Below are positions 1 to 7,851 of a stretch of 64,000 nucleotides of DNA, piece after piece. Position 1 is the first letter of the stretch, and each line of letters begins with the position of its first letter. Made by a program: the position numbers and the translations under genes. Origin of the DNA: Pseudoduganella aquatica (GTDB taxonomy: Bacteria > Pseudomonadota > Gammaproteobacteria > Burkholderiales > Burkholderiaceae_D); NCBI RefSeq assembly GCF_009857595.1, contig NZ_WWCU01000012.1, forward strand, positions 1-64,000. Reading direction: 5' to 3'. The notes beneath the pieces are model-generated. The model worked only from the letters and a program-made list of their open reading frames with translations. It had not been told where the DNA came from and did no database searches.

Positions 1-162
1 GCCCCGGCGCGGCGCGGCCAGGCGCTGCCGGGCCGCCTGGAAGCGGGCCAGGCGCTGCGCCAGCACGGCGTCGCGCAGCGCAGCCGCCTCCACGGCACGC
101 CGGGTTGCCTGGTCCAGTTCACCGTCGGCGTATGCCATCAGGATGTCGTCCGAAAAGCTCAT
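1..162 (-). CDS. Partial protein with anti-sigma-factor-like N-terminus
   Basis: Only the first 54 codons lie in the window; the rest runs off the left edge. The start is an ATG preceded by GAGGAA. The N-terminus (MSFSDDILMAYADGELD) matches the opening seen in many short anti-sigma factors and transmembrane anti-sigma regulators, which begin with an acidic LxAYxDGELD segment. It continues as an Ala/Arg-rich helix. No zinc-binding cysteines or membrane segment are visible in this fragment, so the family call rests on the N-terminal motif alone. Confidence 0.55.
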   Translation of the reverse strand, partial: MSFSDDILMAYADGELDQATRRAVEAAALRDAVLAQRLARFQAARQRLAAPRRG

Positions 163-344
163 GATACGGTTCCTCGCTAGTTCCGATCATACCCCCACAG
201 GCGCGGCAGGGGTAGCGGGCGTGACGCAAAATCGACGCAGGCCAACGCCCGTATGGCTTACTTTGGAAAATTCTGTCAGCAGATTCTTACTCCAGGCAAT
301 AATTATGTGCTAATCTGCGCGCTCTATTAACCAAGGAGGTAGTA

Positions 345-632
345 ATGAAAAAAGGCGAACTGATTGCAGAATTTGCTAAGCGTACCGAAATGTCGGGCGC
401 AGCGGCCAACGACGCAGTGAACACTCTGATTGCCATCGTTACCGAGCGTCTGAAAAAGGGCGACACGGTCGGCATCACCGGCTTCGGCACCTTCTCCGTC
501 GCCAAGCGTGCAGCACGCAAAGGCCGCAACCCTGCAACCGGCGAAGCGATCAAGATCGCCGCGTCCAAAACTCCGAAATTCTCCGCTGGCGCGACCCTGA
601 AAGCGGCAGTGAACCCAGCCAAGAAGAAATAA
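345..632 (+). CDS. hupB: DNA-binding protein HU
   Basis: A 95-residue histone-like protein of the HU/IHF family, which binds and bends DNA as a dimer. It has the usual helical N-terminal half (MKKGELIAEFAKR), the GFGTFSV hinge and the beta-arm region with RKGRNPATGE, where the intercalating proline lies. Length equals the family norm, and the Lys-rich C-terminus (NPAKKK) fits HU better than IHF. The start is fixed by a near-perfect AAGGAGG six bases upstream of the ATG. It is a single-gene unit closed by a terminator. It could be named hupA or hupB; the paralogue cannot be resolved here. Confidence 0.95.
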   Translation: MKKGELIAEFAKRTEMSGAAANDAVNTLIAIVTERLKKGDTVGITGFGTFSVAKRAARKGRNPATGEAIKIAASKTPKFSAGATLKAAVNPAKKK

Positions 633-655
633 TCATTTCGGTGATTGGGTTCCCG

Positions 656-681
656 GCCGGGCTTAGCCCGGCCATTTTTTT
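656..681 (+). terminator. Rho-independent terminator of HU gene
   Basis: A GC-rich hairpin with GGCCGG and CCGGCC arms, one bulge and a short TTA-containing loop is followed directly by seven T residues. It lies 24 bases after the HU stop codon. Confidence 0.85.
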
Positions 682-702
682 GCCCGCCGCTGCCGCGAGG
701 CC

Positions 703-738
703 GTAGGGCGGGTTAGGCGCCAAGCGCCGTAACCCGCC
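703..738 (+). repeat. REP-like palindrome, copy 1
   Basis: A GTAG tetranucleotide leads into a hairpin with outer arms GGCGGGTTA and TAACCCGCC, inner arms GGCGC and GCGCC, a CAA loop, and one unpaired G between inner and outer arms on the 3' side. The same design recurs at 7803-7838, 10200-10230, 62453-62484 and 62509-62544. It sits between the HU terminator and the 3' end of the acyltransferase gene. Confidence 0.85.
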
Positions 739-741
739 AAC

Positions 742-2196
742 TCAAGCACAACCATCCATCAGCGCCAGCAACACCAGCTTTTCAAACTCGGGCGCAAAGC
801 GGCGGATGATGTTGTCCGGGTCTTTCACCAGCGCGTCGTCGGTCACAATGCCGAACTGCACCCCGCCGTTGTAGGACAAAATCGAGACCCCCACACCGAT
901 ATCGCCCGACTGCGGCACCCAGAACATGATCTGGTCCAGGCGGCTGCCGGCCAGGTAGAGCGGCGTTTGCGGCCCCGGCACATTGCTCATCACGGCGGTG
1001 GCCTTGCGCGCGAAGAAGTTCTGGATTTCGTTCTGCACCTGCTTGGGCGAGGCGCCCAGCACGCCCAGCACCGACATGGCCACCAGCGCCGTGTAGCTGC
1101 CCTTGAGCTCCGTCATGCGGCGCCGCACCTCCATCAGCCGCGCCACCGGATCGGCCACACCCACCGGCAGCACCAGCGGCACCAGGCCGAAAGCGTTGCC
1201 CAGGCGCTGCTGGCGGCTGGCCTTGCGCAGGTTGACCGGCACCATCACGCGCACTTCGCAATCGTCCGCCACCTCGTCGCCACAGTCCTTCAGATAGGCG
1301 CGGATGGCGCCGGCCACGCTGGCCATCAGCACGTCGTTCACCGAACAGCCATAGGCCTTGCTGACCGCCTTGATCTCGTCCAGCGGCAGCGGCTCGCTCC
1401 AGGATACATGCTTCTTGCCGTTCGGCTTGCCCTTCAGGCGGGTGGCGCTATCGTCGGCCATGGTGGTGAGCTTGACCGCGTCCGTGGTGAGCTGGGCGGC
1501 GGTCTGGCCGACGGCGGCCACGCGCCCGGCCACCTTGTCCAGGTCGGCCCACATGCTCATGGATTTGAGCAGCACCGACGAGGACAGGTCTATGGTCTTC
1601 ACGCCGGCGGCGGTGATGGGGTTGAGTATCTGCTCCCAGGGATTGGCTTCGGCCTCGGCCACGGCGGCCGCGGCCGGCTTGGCGGGCTGCTCGTCCGGGT
1701 GCTGCCCGAACATGGACATGAACACGCCAACCAGCGCTATGCCGTCGGCGATGCAGTGGTGGATGCGCACAATCAGCGCCTGGCGCACCTTGCCGTCCTC
1801 GCCGATGCAGTTGTCCACCAGGTGCATCTGCCACAGCGGCCGCGCCGGGTCCAGCGGCTGCTGCGACAGCAGGCCCACCATGCGCTGCAGCGCCGCCTTG
1901 TTGCAGGCGCCGCCCTGGTCGTCCAGGCGGGTGTGCACCACGTGGTCGTCCAGGTCCACCTCGTCCTCCTCCCACCAGGAGCCGGCCAGGTCCGTCACCA
2001 CGCGGCTGCGGAAGCGGCGGTAGGCCAGGAAGCGCGACTGCAGCGCCTCTTTCAGCCCGTCCACGCCGATAGCCTCGGCCATCATGGCCACGCCGACTAT
2101 CATCATCTGGTTGCCTTCCGAGTCCATGCGCAGCCAGGCCGTATCCACGGTGGACATTTTTCTGCGGCCAAGCGCCGACAAGGCTTGTGACAGCAT
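742..2196 (-). CDS. Wax ester synthase/diacylglycerol acyltransferase (WS/DGAT) family protein
   Basis: A 484-residue member of the bacterial WS/DGAT family, which joins acyl-CoA to long-chain alcohols or diacylglycerol to make neutral storage lipid at the membrane. The active-site motif HHxxxDG is present as HHCIADG with the histidines at about residues 146-147. The N-terminal STVDTAWLRMD segment and the C-terminal VPGPQTPLYLAG stretch are both typical of the family. The start is an ATG preceded by GAGGAG; a second in-frame ATG at residue 14 is possible. It is divergent from the acyl-CoA-binding protein gene, which fits a shared acyl-CoA theme. Whether wax ester, triacylglycerol or another ester is made cannot be told from sequence. 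Confidence 0.9.
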   Translation of the reverse strand: MLSQALSALGRRKMSTVDTAWLRMDSEGNQMMIVGVAMMAEAIGVDGLKEALQSRFLAYRRFRSRVVTDLAGSWWEEDEVDLDDHVVHTRLDDQGGACNKAALQRMVGLLSQQPLDPARPLWQMHLVDNCIGEDGKVRQALIVRIHHCIADGIALVGVFMSMFGQHPDEQPAKPAAAAVAEAEANPWEQILNPITAAGVKTIDLSSSVLLKSMSMWADLDKVAGRVAAVGQTAAQLTTDAVKLTTMADDSATRLKGKPNGKKHVSWSEPLPLDEIKAVSKAYGCSVNDVLMASVAGAIRAYLKDCGDEVADDCEVRVMVPVNLRKASRQQRLGNAFGLVPLVLPVGVADPVARLMEVRRRMTELKGSYTALVAMSVLGVLGASPKQVQNEIQNFFARKATAVMSNVPGPQTPLYLAGSRLDQIMFWVPQSGDIGVGVSILSYNGGVQFGIVTDDALVKDPDNIIRRFAPEFEKLVLLALMDGCA

Positions 2197-2317
2197 ATTT
2201 GAGTTTCTCCTCTATAGTTTCCAGCCGGACGCGCCAGCACAGCATAATTTTTGTATTATGTGGCTTCTGCACGGACGTGCGCAAAGTTACTTTAGTGATA
2301 TTACTCTAGGAGAGTTT

Positions 2318-2575
2318 ATGAGTCTGCAAGAACAATTCGATCAGGCGATGGCCGATTCCAAAAACCTTCCGGAGCGTCCGGACAATATGACCCTGCTGAA
2401 GATCTACGCGCTGTTCAAGCAAGGCTCGGCCGGCGACGTGGAAGGCTCGCGTCCAGGCTTCACCGACATGGTGGGCCGCGCCAAATACGACGCCTGGGCC
2501 AACCTGAAAGGCACCTCCCAGGACGAGGCCAAGCAGCAGTACATCGACCTGATCGAAGAACTGAAGGCCGCATAA
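2318..2575 (+). CDS. Acyl-CoA-binding protein (ACBP)
   Basis: An 85-residue cytosolic ACBP, a four-helix protein that buffers and delivers long-chain acyl-CoA. The family signature is clear: LKIYALFKQGSAGDV followed by KYDAWANLKGTS and a helical end (YIDLIEELKAA). Length matches the 85-90 residue norm. The reading frame is open far upstream, but the ATG at 2318 has AGGAGA just before it and matches known ACBP N-termini. A terminator follows the stop. ACBPs are patchy in bacteria. Its neighbour is an acyl-CoA-dependent acyltransferase, so a role in feeding storage-lipid synthesis is a reasonable inference. Confidence 0.92.
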   Translation: MSLQEQFDQAMADSKNLPERPDNMTLLKIYALFKQGSAGDVEGSRPGFTDMVGRAKYDAWANLKGTSQDEAKQQYIDLIEELKAA

Positions 2576-2580
2576 AACAA

Positions 2581-2603
2581 AAGCCCGCAGCAGCGGGCTT
2601 TTT
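2581..2603 (+). terminator. Rho-independent terminator after the ACBP gene
   Basis: Perfect 8-bp arms AAGCCCGC and GCGGGCTT with an AGCA loop and a short T-run, starting five bases after the ACBP stop. An A-run on the 5' side means it may also stop transcription of the opposing gene that ends at 2620. Confidence 0.85.
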
Positions 2604-2619
2604 CACAACTGGCGGCGCA

Positions 2620-2901
2620 TCAGGCCGCGCCGAAAATCTTGGCCATCTTCTCGCTTGCCTTGCTCTGGATGACGGGCGCAAAGGCGCCGAACAAAAAGCC
2701 CAGCTTGATGGACATCTCCGCCTTGTGCTTGGTCAGCGTGAGCGTGCCGTTCACGCCGCTGCGCTCGAAGCGCAGCACGTCGCCTTCCCACTCGTATGCC
2801 AGGTCGAACTCCTCGGCCAGCTTCTCAGCGACCTTTTGTGCCGCGTCGCGGGCTTTTTTGGGCGTCAGGGTGTGTTCCTGAACGATATTGATATCTGCCA
2901 C
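2620..2901 (-). CDS. Polyhydroxyalkanoate-granule system family protein
   Basis: A 93-residue protein resembling the family named polyhydroxyalkanoic acid system or granule-region protein: N-terminal helix with KKARDAAQKVAEKL, then a beta-rich core ending LGFLFGAFAPVIQSK. Members are small cytosolic proteins often found near PHA genes; their biochemical role is not firmly established. The start is GTG at 2901 (VADINIVQEH) with GGAGAG upstream; the frame is open further but has no better start with a ribosome site. It shares its strand with the antiporter gene upstream (35 bp gap). The PHA depolymerase about 4 kb away supports the theme. Confidence 0.75.
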   Translation of the reverse strand: MADINIVQEHTLTPKKARDAAQKVAEKLAEEFDLAYEWEGDVLRFERSGVNGTLTLTKHKAEMSIKLGFLFGAFAPVIQSKASEKMAKIFGAA

Positions 2902-2936
2902 GAATATTCTCTCCTTGATCTGGGGCGGGCGCCATT

Positions 2937-4211
2937 TTACAGCAGGCGGAACGCGAGGATGGCCACGACCGTCGGCGGCAGCGCGCCGAGCAGCAGGCCC
3001 AGCGGACTGACGCAGCCGTCGCCGAAGTAGCGCTTGAGCAGCGCCATGCCGGCCGGATTGGGCGCGTTGGCGATCACCGTCAGGCCGCCGCCGGTGACGG
3101 CGCCGGTCACCAGCGCGTACTTGAAGTCGTCGCTCAGGCCCTCCACCAGTGAGCCCAGATAGGTCAGCGCGGCATTGTCGGTAACGGCCGTCAGCGCGGT
3201 GGCGCCGTAGTAGACCGCGCTGCTGCTCATGCTCATCAGCGCCTCCTGCAGCCACCACTGCTGCCGCCCGCCCAGCACCACCAGCCCGGCCAGGAAGAAG
3301 GCCACCATCAGGCCTTCGCGCAGCATCAGCCTGTCCTGGTGCCGCTCGTAGGCGTGCGCCACGCCGAGGAAGAACAGGAACAGGCCCATGAACACCGCGC
3401 TGTGGTGGGAAAACACTACCACGCCGGCCAGGAACAGCAGGTGCACCAGCACCAGCGCGGCGGGCACCGCCTCCTCCTTCACTTCGCCCGGCCCGATGCC
3501 GTCGCTGGGGTCGTCCAGCCGGCGCAGCTCGCGCGCAAACAGCAGGGCGGCGGCCACCGCGTTGAACAACACGGCGGCGGCCGCTTTCCAGCCGATGTGG
3601 CTGAGCATAAAGGCCGTGTCCCAGTGCCACTTGGCCGCCACCATCAGCACCGGCGGCGCGGCGAAGGGCGTGAGCGTGCCGCCTATCGACACGTTGACGA
3701 ACAGCACGCCCAGCGTGGCGTATTGCAGGCGCGGCGAAATGCCGGCGGCGAAAATGCGGCGCGCCAGTATCAGCGCGCCCAGCGTCATGGCGGCCGGCTC
3801 GGTGATGAAGGAGCCCAGCAGCGGCACCACCGCCAGGATCACGATGTACGGCCCCATGCTGCCCGGCAGCGGCAGCGCGCGCGCCAGCAGGCCCACGGCG
3901 GCGGCCGTGGTCTGCAAGATGGGACGGGTGGCGGCGATCACCATGATGACGAACACGAACAGCGGCTCGGTGAAGTTGCGCCCGTCCAGATAGGCAATGG
4001 CGCCGTCCCTGCCCTGCAGCGCGAACATGCACAGCACCAGCACCAGCGCCCAGAAGCCGAACACCACCTCCACCTCGCCCAGCAAATGCCACAGTCCGGC
4101 GTGCGCCGGACGCGCGTGCGCCAGCCGCTCGAACAGCTTGGTGGAAAAGGTATGCGCAATGGCGATTGCGAACAAGGCCGCGCCAATGATGTCGATAGTG
4201 CCGGGTGCCAC
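2937..4211 (-). CDS. Putative Na+/H+ antiporter (12-TM type)
   Basis: A 424-residue, highly hydrophobic integral membrane protein with many predicted helices, for example GAALFAIAIAHTF near the start and VVFGFWALVLVLCMFAL at about residues 49-65. Its pattern, including SFITEPAAMTLGALILARR and NAPNPAGMALL, resembles the putative Na+/H+ antiporter family related to the ArsB/NhaD ion-transporter superfamily. The start is GTG with AGGAGAC upstream. It is divergent from the metallopeptidase gene. Ion specificity cannot be read from sequence. Confidence 0.7.
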   Translation of the reverse strand: MAPGTIDIIGAALFAIAIAHTFSTKLFERLAHARPAHAGLWHLLGEVEVVFGFWALVLVLCMFALQGRDGAIAYLDGRNFTEPLFVFVIMVIAATRPILQTTAAAVGLLARALPLPGSMGPYIVILAVVPLLGSFITEPAAMTLGALILARRIFAAGISPRLQYATLGVLFVNVSIGGTLTPFAAPPVLMVAAKWHWDTAFMLSHIGWKAAAAVLFNAVAAALLFARELRRLDDPSDGIGPGEVKEEAVPAALVLVHLLFLAGVVVFSHHSAVFMGLFLFFLGVAHAYERHQDRLMLREGLMVAFFLAGLVVLGGRQQWWLQEALMSMSSSAVYYGATALTAVTDNAALTYLGSLVEGLSDDFKYALVTGAVTGGGLTVIANAPNPAGMALLKRYFGDGCVSPLGLLLGALPPTVVAILAFRLL

Positions 4212-4349
4212 GCTGTCTCCTGTATGCCTGTGCTAGCGGCATTGTACGTCAGCGCCGTTTGCGCAAACGCAAATGGGCGCTGCCCGCGCCGGGCCACACT
4301 CTCTATTCGGCGCGCATCCGGCCGCCGGCCTTTCGAACTGGAGACGATT

Positions 4350-5780
4350 ATGGAATCCGACGTGATAGAAACAGTGCTGACCCAGCCCAACCGCCTGCCG
4401 GTAGGCTACGTGCCGACACCGTCCGCACCGTACCGCGTGCACCGCAAAGCCGCCCAGGCCACCTTGCAGCCGGGGCGCCCGGGCCGCAGCACCAACGGCC
4501 TGGCGGCGGCGCCCTTCCCGGCCGGTTCGCGCGTGCTGATCTGGAAGCAGGACCCCTCGGTGACGGAGATGGGCACGCGCAAGACCTTCCTGCCCGGCGT
4601 GATCCTGGAAGGCCCGCGCGACGCCCGCATCGCCAGCGGCGCGCCGGGCATCTCCCCGGTCAGCCCGAACACCTTCGGCGACTTCATCATGCAGCCCAAC
4701 ACCGACCAGTTCGACGCCGTGCACACCTTCGCCGTGGTGCGCCAGACGCTGACCATGTACCAGCGCGCGCTGGCCACCGGCGGCGACGCCGCGCCGCTGC
4801 CCTGGCAGTGGAACAGCGCCAGCAACACCAATCCGCTGCAGGTCTTCCCGCACGGCCTGCCGGACGTGATGAACGCCTACTACAGCCGCGACGAGCGCGC
4901 CCTGAAATTCGGCGACTTCGTGCCCAGCGGCGCGAGCGAGCGCATGTACACCTGCCGCTCCTTCGACATCGTGGCGCACGAAACCGGGCACGCCGTGCTG
5001 GACGGCCTGAAGCCGCGCTGGCTGCTGAGCAACAACCCGCCGCAGACCGGCGGCCTGCACGAATCCTTCGGCGACCTGACCGCCATCTTCCTGACGCTGT
5101 CCCAGCTCGACCAGACCGAGGCCGTCATCGCCCAGACCAAGGCCGACCTGCACGACAAGACCTTCCTGGCCGACATGGCCGAACAGTTCGGCCTGGCGCT
5201 GGGCCGCCCCAACGGCCTGCGCAACGCGGACAACGACCTCAAGCTGTCCGACGCCGGCAACGAGGTGCACGCCATTTCGCAGGTGTTCACCGGCGCCATC
5301 TACGACATCCTGGCCGACATGTTCGCGCACGAACGCCACCCCGGCCTGGAGGACGACGCCGCCCTGCTGCACCGGGTGGGCGAATACCTGTGCGGCCTGG
5401 TGCTGCGCGCGCTGATGGCCGCGCCCGACCACAAGGCCACCTACGCCCACGTGGTGAACCAGATGCTGCGCATCGTGGCCGAGGACGGCAAGCCGGCCGA
5501 GTACGCCGGCTTTATCCGCGAGCGCTTCACCGTGCGCGAAGTCGTGATCGCGCCCGCGCATCCGCCCGCAGCCGAAGCCGCCGGCGCGCAGCAGGCCAAC
5601 GGCGAAATGGCCGAACTGGCGCCCGCCGTGGAAGACCTGCCGGGCGCGCCGCAGGACAGGCGCGCCTGCTGCGGCACCATGAACAACGCCCAGTACTTCG
5701 AGCTGGAGGACGCGCTGGACCAGGAGCGCGCCGAGCTGGCGCGCTGGTGCCAGGGCTACGCCGCGCGCAACGGCGCTTGA
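4350..5780 (+). CDS. M4-like zinc metallopeptidase domain protein
   Basis: A 476-residue protein with a thermolysin-type zinc site: HETGH at residues 210-214 supplies two histidine ligands and the catalytic Glu, and GGLHESFGD, with Glu about 238, supplies the third ligand as in M4 NESFSD motifs. A downstream VHAISQVFTGAIYDI stretch fits the region carrying the second catalytic histidine. The start is ATG with a GAG-containing site upstream; upstream frame extension has no good start. Unlike classical M4 enzymes it lacks an obvious signal peptide and the large propeptide, so it may be cytosolic or exported by another route. The C-terminus is Ala/Glu-rich with a CC pair. The substrate is unknown. 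Confidence 0.75.
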   Translation: MESDVIETVLTQPNRLPVGYVPTPSAPYRVHRKAAQATLQPGRPGRSTNGLAAAPFPAGSRVLIWKQDPSVTEMGTRKTFLPGVILEGPRDARIASGAPGISPVSPNTFGDFIMQPNTDQFDAVHTFAVVRQTLTMYQRALATGGDAAPLPWQWNSASNTNPLQVFPHGLPDVMNAYYSRDERALKFGDFVPSGASERMYTCRSFDIVAHETGHAVLDGLKPRWLLSNNPPQTGGLHESFGDLTAIFLTLSQLDQTEAVIAQTKADLHDKTFLADMAEQFGLALGRPNGLRNADNDLKLSDAGNEVHAISQVFTGAIYDILADMFAHERHPGLEDDAALLHRVGEYLCGLVLRALMAAPDHKATYAHVVNQMLRIVAEDGKPAEYAGFIRERFTVREVVIAPAHPPAAEAAGAQQANGEMAELAPAVEDLPGAPQDRRACCGTMNNAQYFELEDALDQERAELARWCQGYAARNGA

Positions 5781-5864
5781 AAAGCCCCCGCCTGCGCGCC
5801 ACATTCGCCGCCCCATCCGCATTTGCTTATGCGCATAGTATCTAAGCAAAAAACCGGCGGCGAA

Positions 5865-5893
5865 TTGTGGCGGCGCGCAAATTACCTTAAAAT
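5865..5893 (+). promoter_or_regulatory. Probable sigma-70 promoter of fdxA
   Basis: TTGTGG at 5865-5870 and TAAAAT at 5888-5893 are separated by 17 bases, about 40 bases upstream of the fdxA start codon. Confidence 0.55.
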
Positions 5894-5932
5894 ACAGTGC
5901 TTTGCCGTGCGACCAACATAGATAGGACTGTC

Positions 5933-6253
5933 ATGACCCACGTAGTTACCGAATCTTGCATCAGCTGCCGTTACACCGACTGCGTCGATGTTTGCCCGGT
6001 AGATTGCTTCCGCGAAGGCCCGAACTTCCTGATTATCGATCCGGACGAGTGCATCGACTGCGCGGTCTGCGTGGCGGAATGCCCGGTAAACGCGATTTTC
6101 GCCGAGGAAGACGTGCCGGCCGACCAGGTGAAATTCATCAAGATCAACGCCGAACTGACGCACTGGCCTTCCATCACCAAGACCAAGGCGGCCCTGCCGG
6201 AAGCGGAACAATTCAAAGACGTCCAGGACAAGTTGCATCTGCTGAAGCGCTGA
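5933..6253 (+). CDS. fdxA: Ferredoxin FdxA (7Fe, 3Fe-4S/4Fe-4S)
   Basis: A 106-residue cytosolic electron carrier. The N-terminal half has the FdxA cysteine pattern [17 protein letters not shown] (Cys 9, 12, 17, 21, 25) and [12 protein letters not shown] (Cys 40, 43, 46, 50), which hold one 3Fe-4S and one 4Fe-4S cluster. The C-terminal extension with [16 protein letters not shown] is typical of the Azotobacter FdI/FdxA type. Length matches the family. It is a single-gene unit with its own promoter and a strong terminator. Confidence 0.95.
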   Translation: MTHVVTESCISCRYTDCVDVCPVDCFREGPNFLIIDPDECIDCAVCVAECPVNAIFAEEDVPADQVKFIKINAELTHWPSITKTKAALPEAEQFKDVQDKLHLLKR

Positions 6254-6320
6254 TTCATCTGGTGAAATCGGGGCGCGCGCCGCGTCCCCCCAGCACCACA
6301 TCTCGGACACATCCTACAGA

Positions 6321-6347
6321 AAAGCAGCGGAAACGCTGCTTTTTTTA
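6321..6347 (+). terminator. Rho-independent terminator of fdxA
   Basis: Perfect 9-bp arms AAAGCAGCG and CGCTGCTTT with a GAAA tetraloop and a T-run. Confidence 0.92.
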
Positions 6348-6427
6348 CTTTTTCTCCCGTATTATCTTTATACCCAGTGCCACTATGGTGGTGCCGGCGT
6401 GCCTTGCCTATGGTCATCGCAAAGTGC

Positions 6428-6455
6428 TTTACGTCATGGTCAAATATCCTATAAT
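6428..6455 (+). promoter_or_regulatory. Probable promoter of the PHA depolymerase gene
   Basis: A perfect TATAAT at 6450-6455 lies 60 bases before the start codon, with a weak -35 candidate TTTACG at 6428-6433 (16-base spacer). The gap from 6254 to 6514 otherwise holds only the fdxA terminator. Confidence 0.6.
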
Positions 6456-6514
6456 GGGTTCATGATTCCACCCACCGGGGCGCCCAAGTCCCCGATTATT
6501 ACCCAGGAATATTT

Positions 6515-7750
6515 ATGCTTTACCAACTGCACGAAATGCAACGCACATTCCTTACGCCGCTGATGCAATGGGCGGACGCGTCTTCCAAACTGTTCAGCAA
6601 CCCAGTCTCTCCTCTGGCGCATACGCCATTTTCGCAGAGGATCGCAGCAGGTTACGAGCTGATGTACCGTTTGGGCAAAGAATACGAAAAACCGCCGTTC
6701 GGCATTGATAGCGTTACCGTCAACGGCAAAGAGACCCGCATCGTCGAGCACGTCGTGGTCAACAAGCCTTTCTGCCGCCTGATCCATTTCAAGAAAGACC
6801 TGAGCGACAAGGAAATCCGCGCGCTCAAGCAGCCCACCGTGCTGCTGGTGGCGCCGCTGTCCGGCCACCACTCCACGCTGCTGCGCGACACCGTGTCCGC
6901 GCTGCTGCAGGAGCAGGACGTCTACATCACCGACTGGACCGACGCCCGCATGGTGCCGCTGTCGGCCGGACCGTTCCACCTGGACGACTATATTTTCTAT
7001 GTCCAGGACTTTATCCGCCACCTGGGCCCGGACCTGCATGTGATTTCGGTCTGCCAGCCCACCGTGCCGGTACTGGCCGCCATCTCGCTGATGGCCACCG
7101 CCAAGGACCCGAAACTGCCAAAGACCATGACGATGATGGGCGGCCCGATCGACCCGCGCAAATCGCCGACGGCCGTGAACAACCTGGCCACCGAAAAGAA
7201 GTTCTCGTGGTTTGAAAACACCGTGATCTACTCGGTGCCGCCTAACTACCCGGGCTTCGGCCGCAAGGTCTATCCGGGCTTCCTGCAGCACGCCGGCTTC
7301 ATCGCCATGAATCCGGGCCGCCACGCGCAAAGCCACCGCGAGTTCTATATGCACCTGGTCACGGGCGACGACGAGCCGGCGGAGAGCCACCGCAAGTTCT
7401 ACGACGAGTACAACGCCGTGCTGGACATGCCGGCCGAGTACTACCTGGACACCATCAAGACCGTGTTCCAGGACTTCTCGCTGCCGCAAGGTACATGGAA
7501 AGTGGGCGGCCAGCTGGTGCGTCCGCAGGACATCACGAATGTGGCGCTGTTCACCGTGGAAGGCGAGCTGGACGACATCTCCGGCGCCGGCCAGACCCAG
7601 GCCGCGCACGAGCTGTGCTCCAACATTCCGGCCGACATGCAGCAGGACTTCGTCACGCCGGGCGCAGGCCACTACGGCATCTTCTCCGGCCGCCGCTGGC
7701 GCGAGATAGTCTGCCCCAAGATCAGCGAATTCATCCGCAAACACGGATAA
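6515..7750 (+). CDS. phaZ: Intracellular polyhydroxyalkanoate depolymerase
   Basis: A 411-residue protein matching intracellular PHA depolymerases, which hydrolyse native PHB granules to mobilise stored carbon. The N-terminal MLYQLHEMQRTFLTPL segment is characteristic. The nucleophile elbow carries cysteine instead of serine (SVCQP, Cys 180), as in the Ralstonia PhaZa1 type. EGELDDISG and GAGHYGIFSGRRW supply the probable acid and histidine of the triad. There is no signal peptide, as expected for an intracellular enzyme. It has its own promoter and a strong terminator. With the PHA-family protein at 2620-2901 it forms part of a local carbon-storage theme. Confidence 0.93.
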   Translation: MLYQLHEMQRTFLTPLMQWADASSKLFSNPVSPLAHTPFSQRIAAGYELMYRLGKEYEKPPFGIDSVTVNGKETRIVEHVVVNKPFCRLIHFKKDLSDKEIRALKQPTVLLVAPLSGHHSTLLRDTVSALLQEQDVYITDWTDARMVPLSAGPFHLDDYIFYVQDFIRHLGPDLHVISVCQPTVPVLAAISLMATAKDPKLPKTMTMMGGPIDPRKSPTAVNNLATEKKFSWFENTVIYSVPPNYPGFGRKVYPGFLQHAGFIAMNPGRHAQSHREFYMHLVTGDDEPAESHRKFYDEYNAVLDMPAEYYLDTIKTVFQDFSLPQGTWKVGGQLVRPQDITNVALFTVEGELDDISGAGQTQAAHELCSNIPADMQQDFVTPGAGHYGIFSGRRWREIVCPKISEFIRKHG

Positions 7751-7754
7751 GAGC

Positions 7755-7782
7755 AAATCCCCGGTCCGCCGGGGATTTTTTT
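7755..7782 (+). terminator. Rho-independent terminator of phaZ
   Basis: Perfect 10-bp arms AAATCCCCGG and CCGGGGATTT, a TCCG loop and seven T residues. Confidence 0.93.
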
Positions 7783-7802
7783 ACCGAATCCCAAGGGACG
7801 CC

Positions 7803-7838
7803 GTAGGGCGGGTTAGCAGCGCAGCTGCGTAAGCCGCC
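7803..7838 (+). repeat. REP-like palindrome, copy 2
   Basis: GTAG head, outer arms GGCGGGTTA and TAAGCCGCC (one mismatch), inner arms GCAGC and GCTGC, loop GCA, and the same unpaired G before the 3' outer arm as in copy 1. The inner stem differs from copy 1 but is compensated on both sides. Confidence 0.85.
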
Positions 7839-7851
7839 GAGCAGCCGCCCA

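Noticed and set aside
345-632. IHF subunit
   Set aside because: Length, the Lys-rich C-terminus and the RKGRNPATGE arm fit HU; no IHF-specific features seen.
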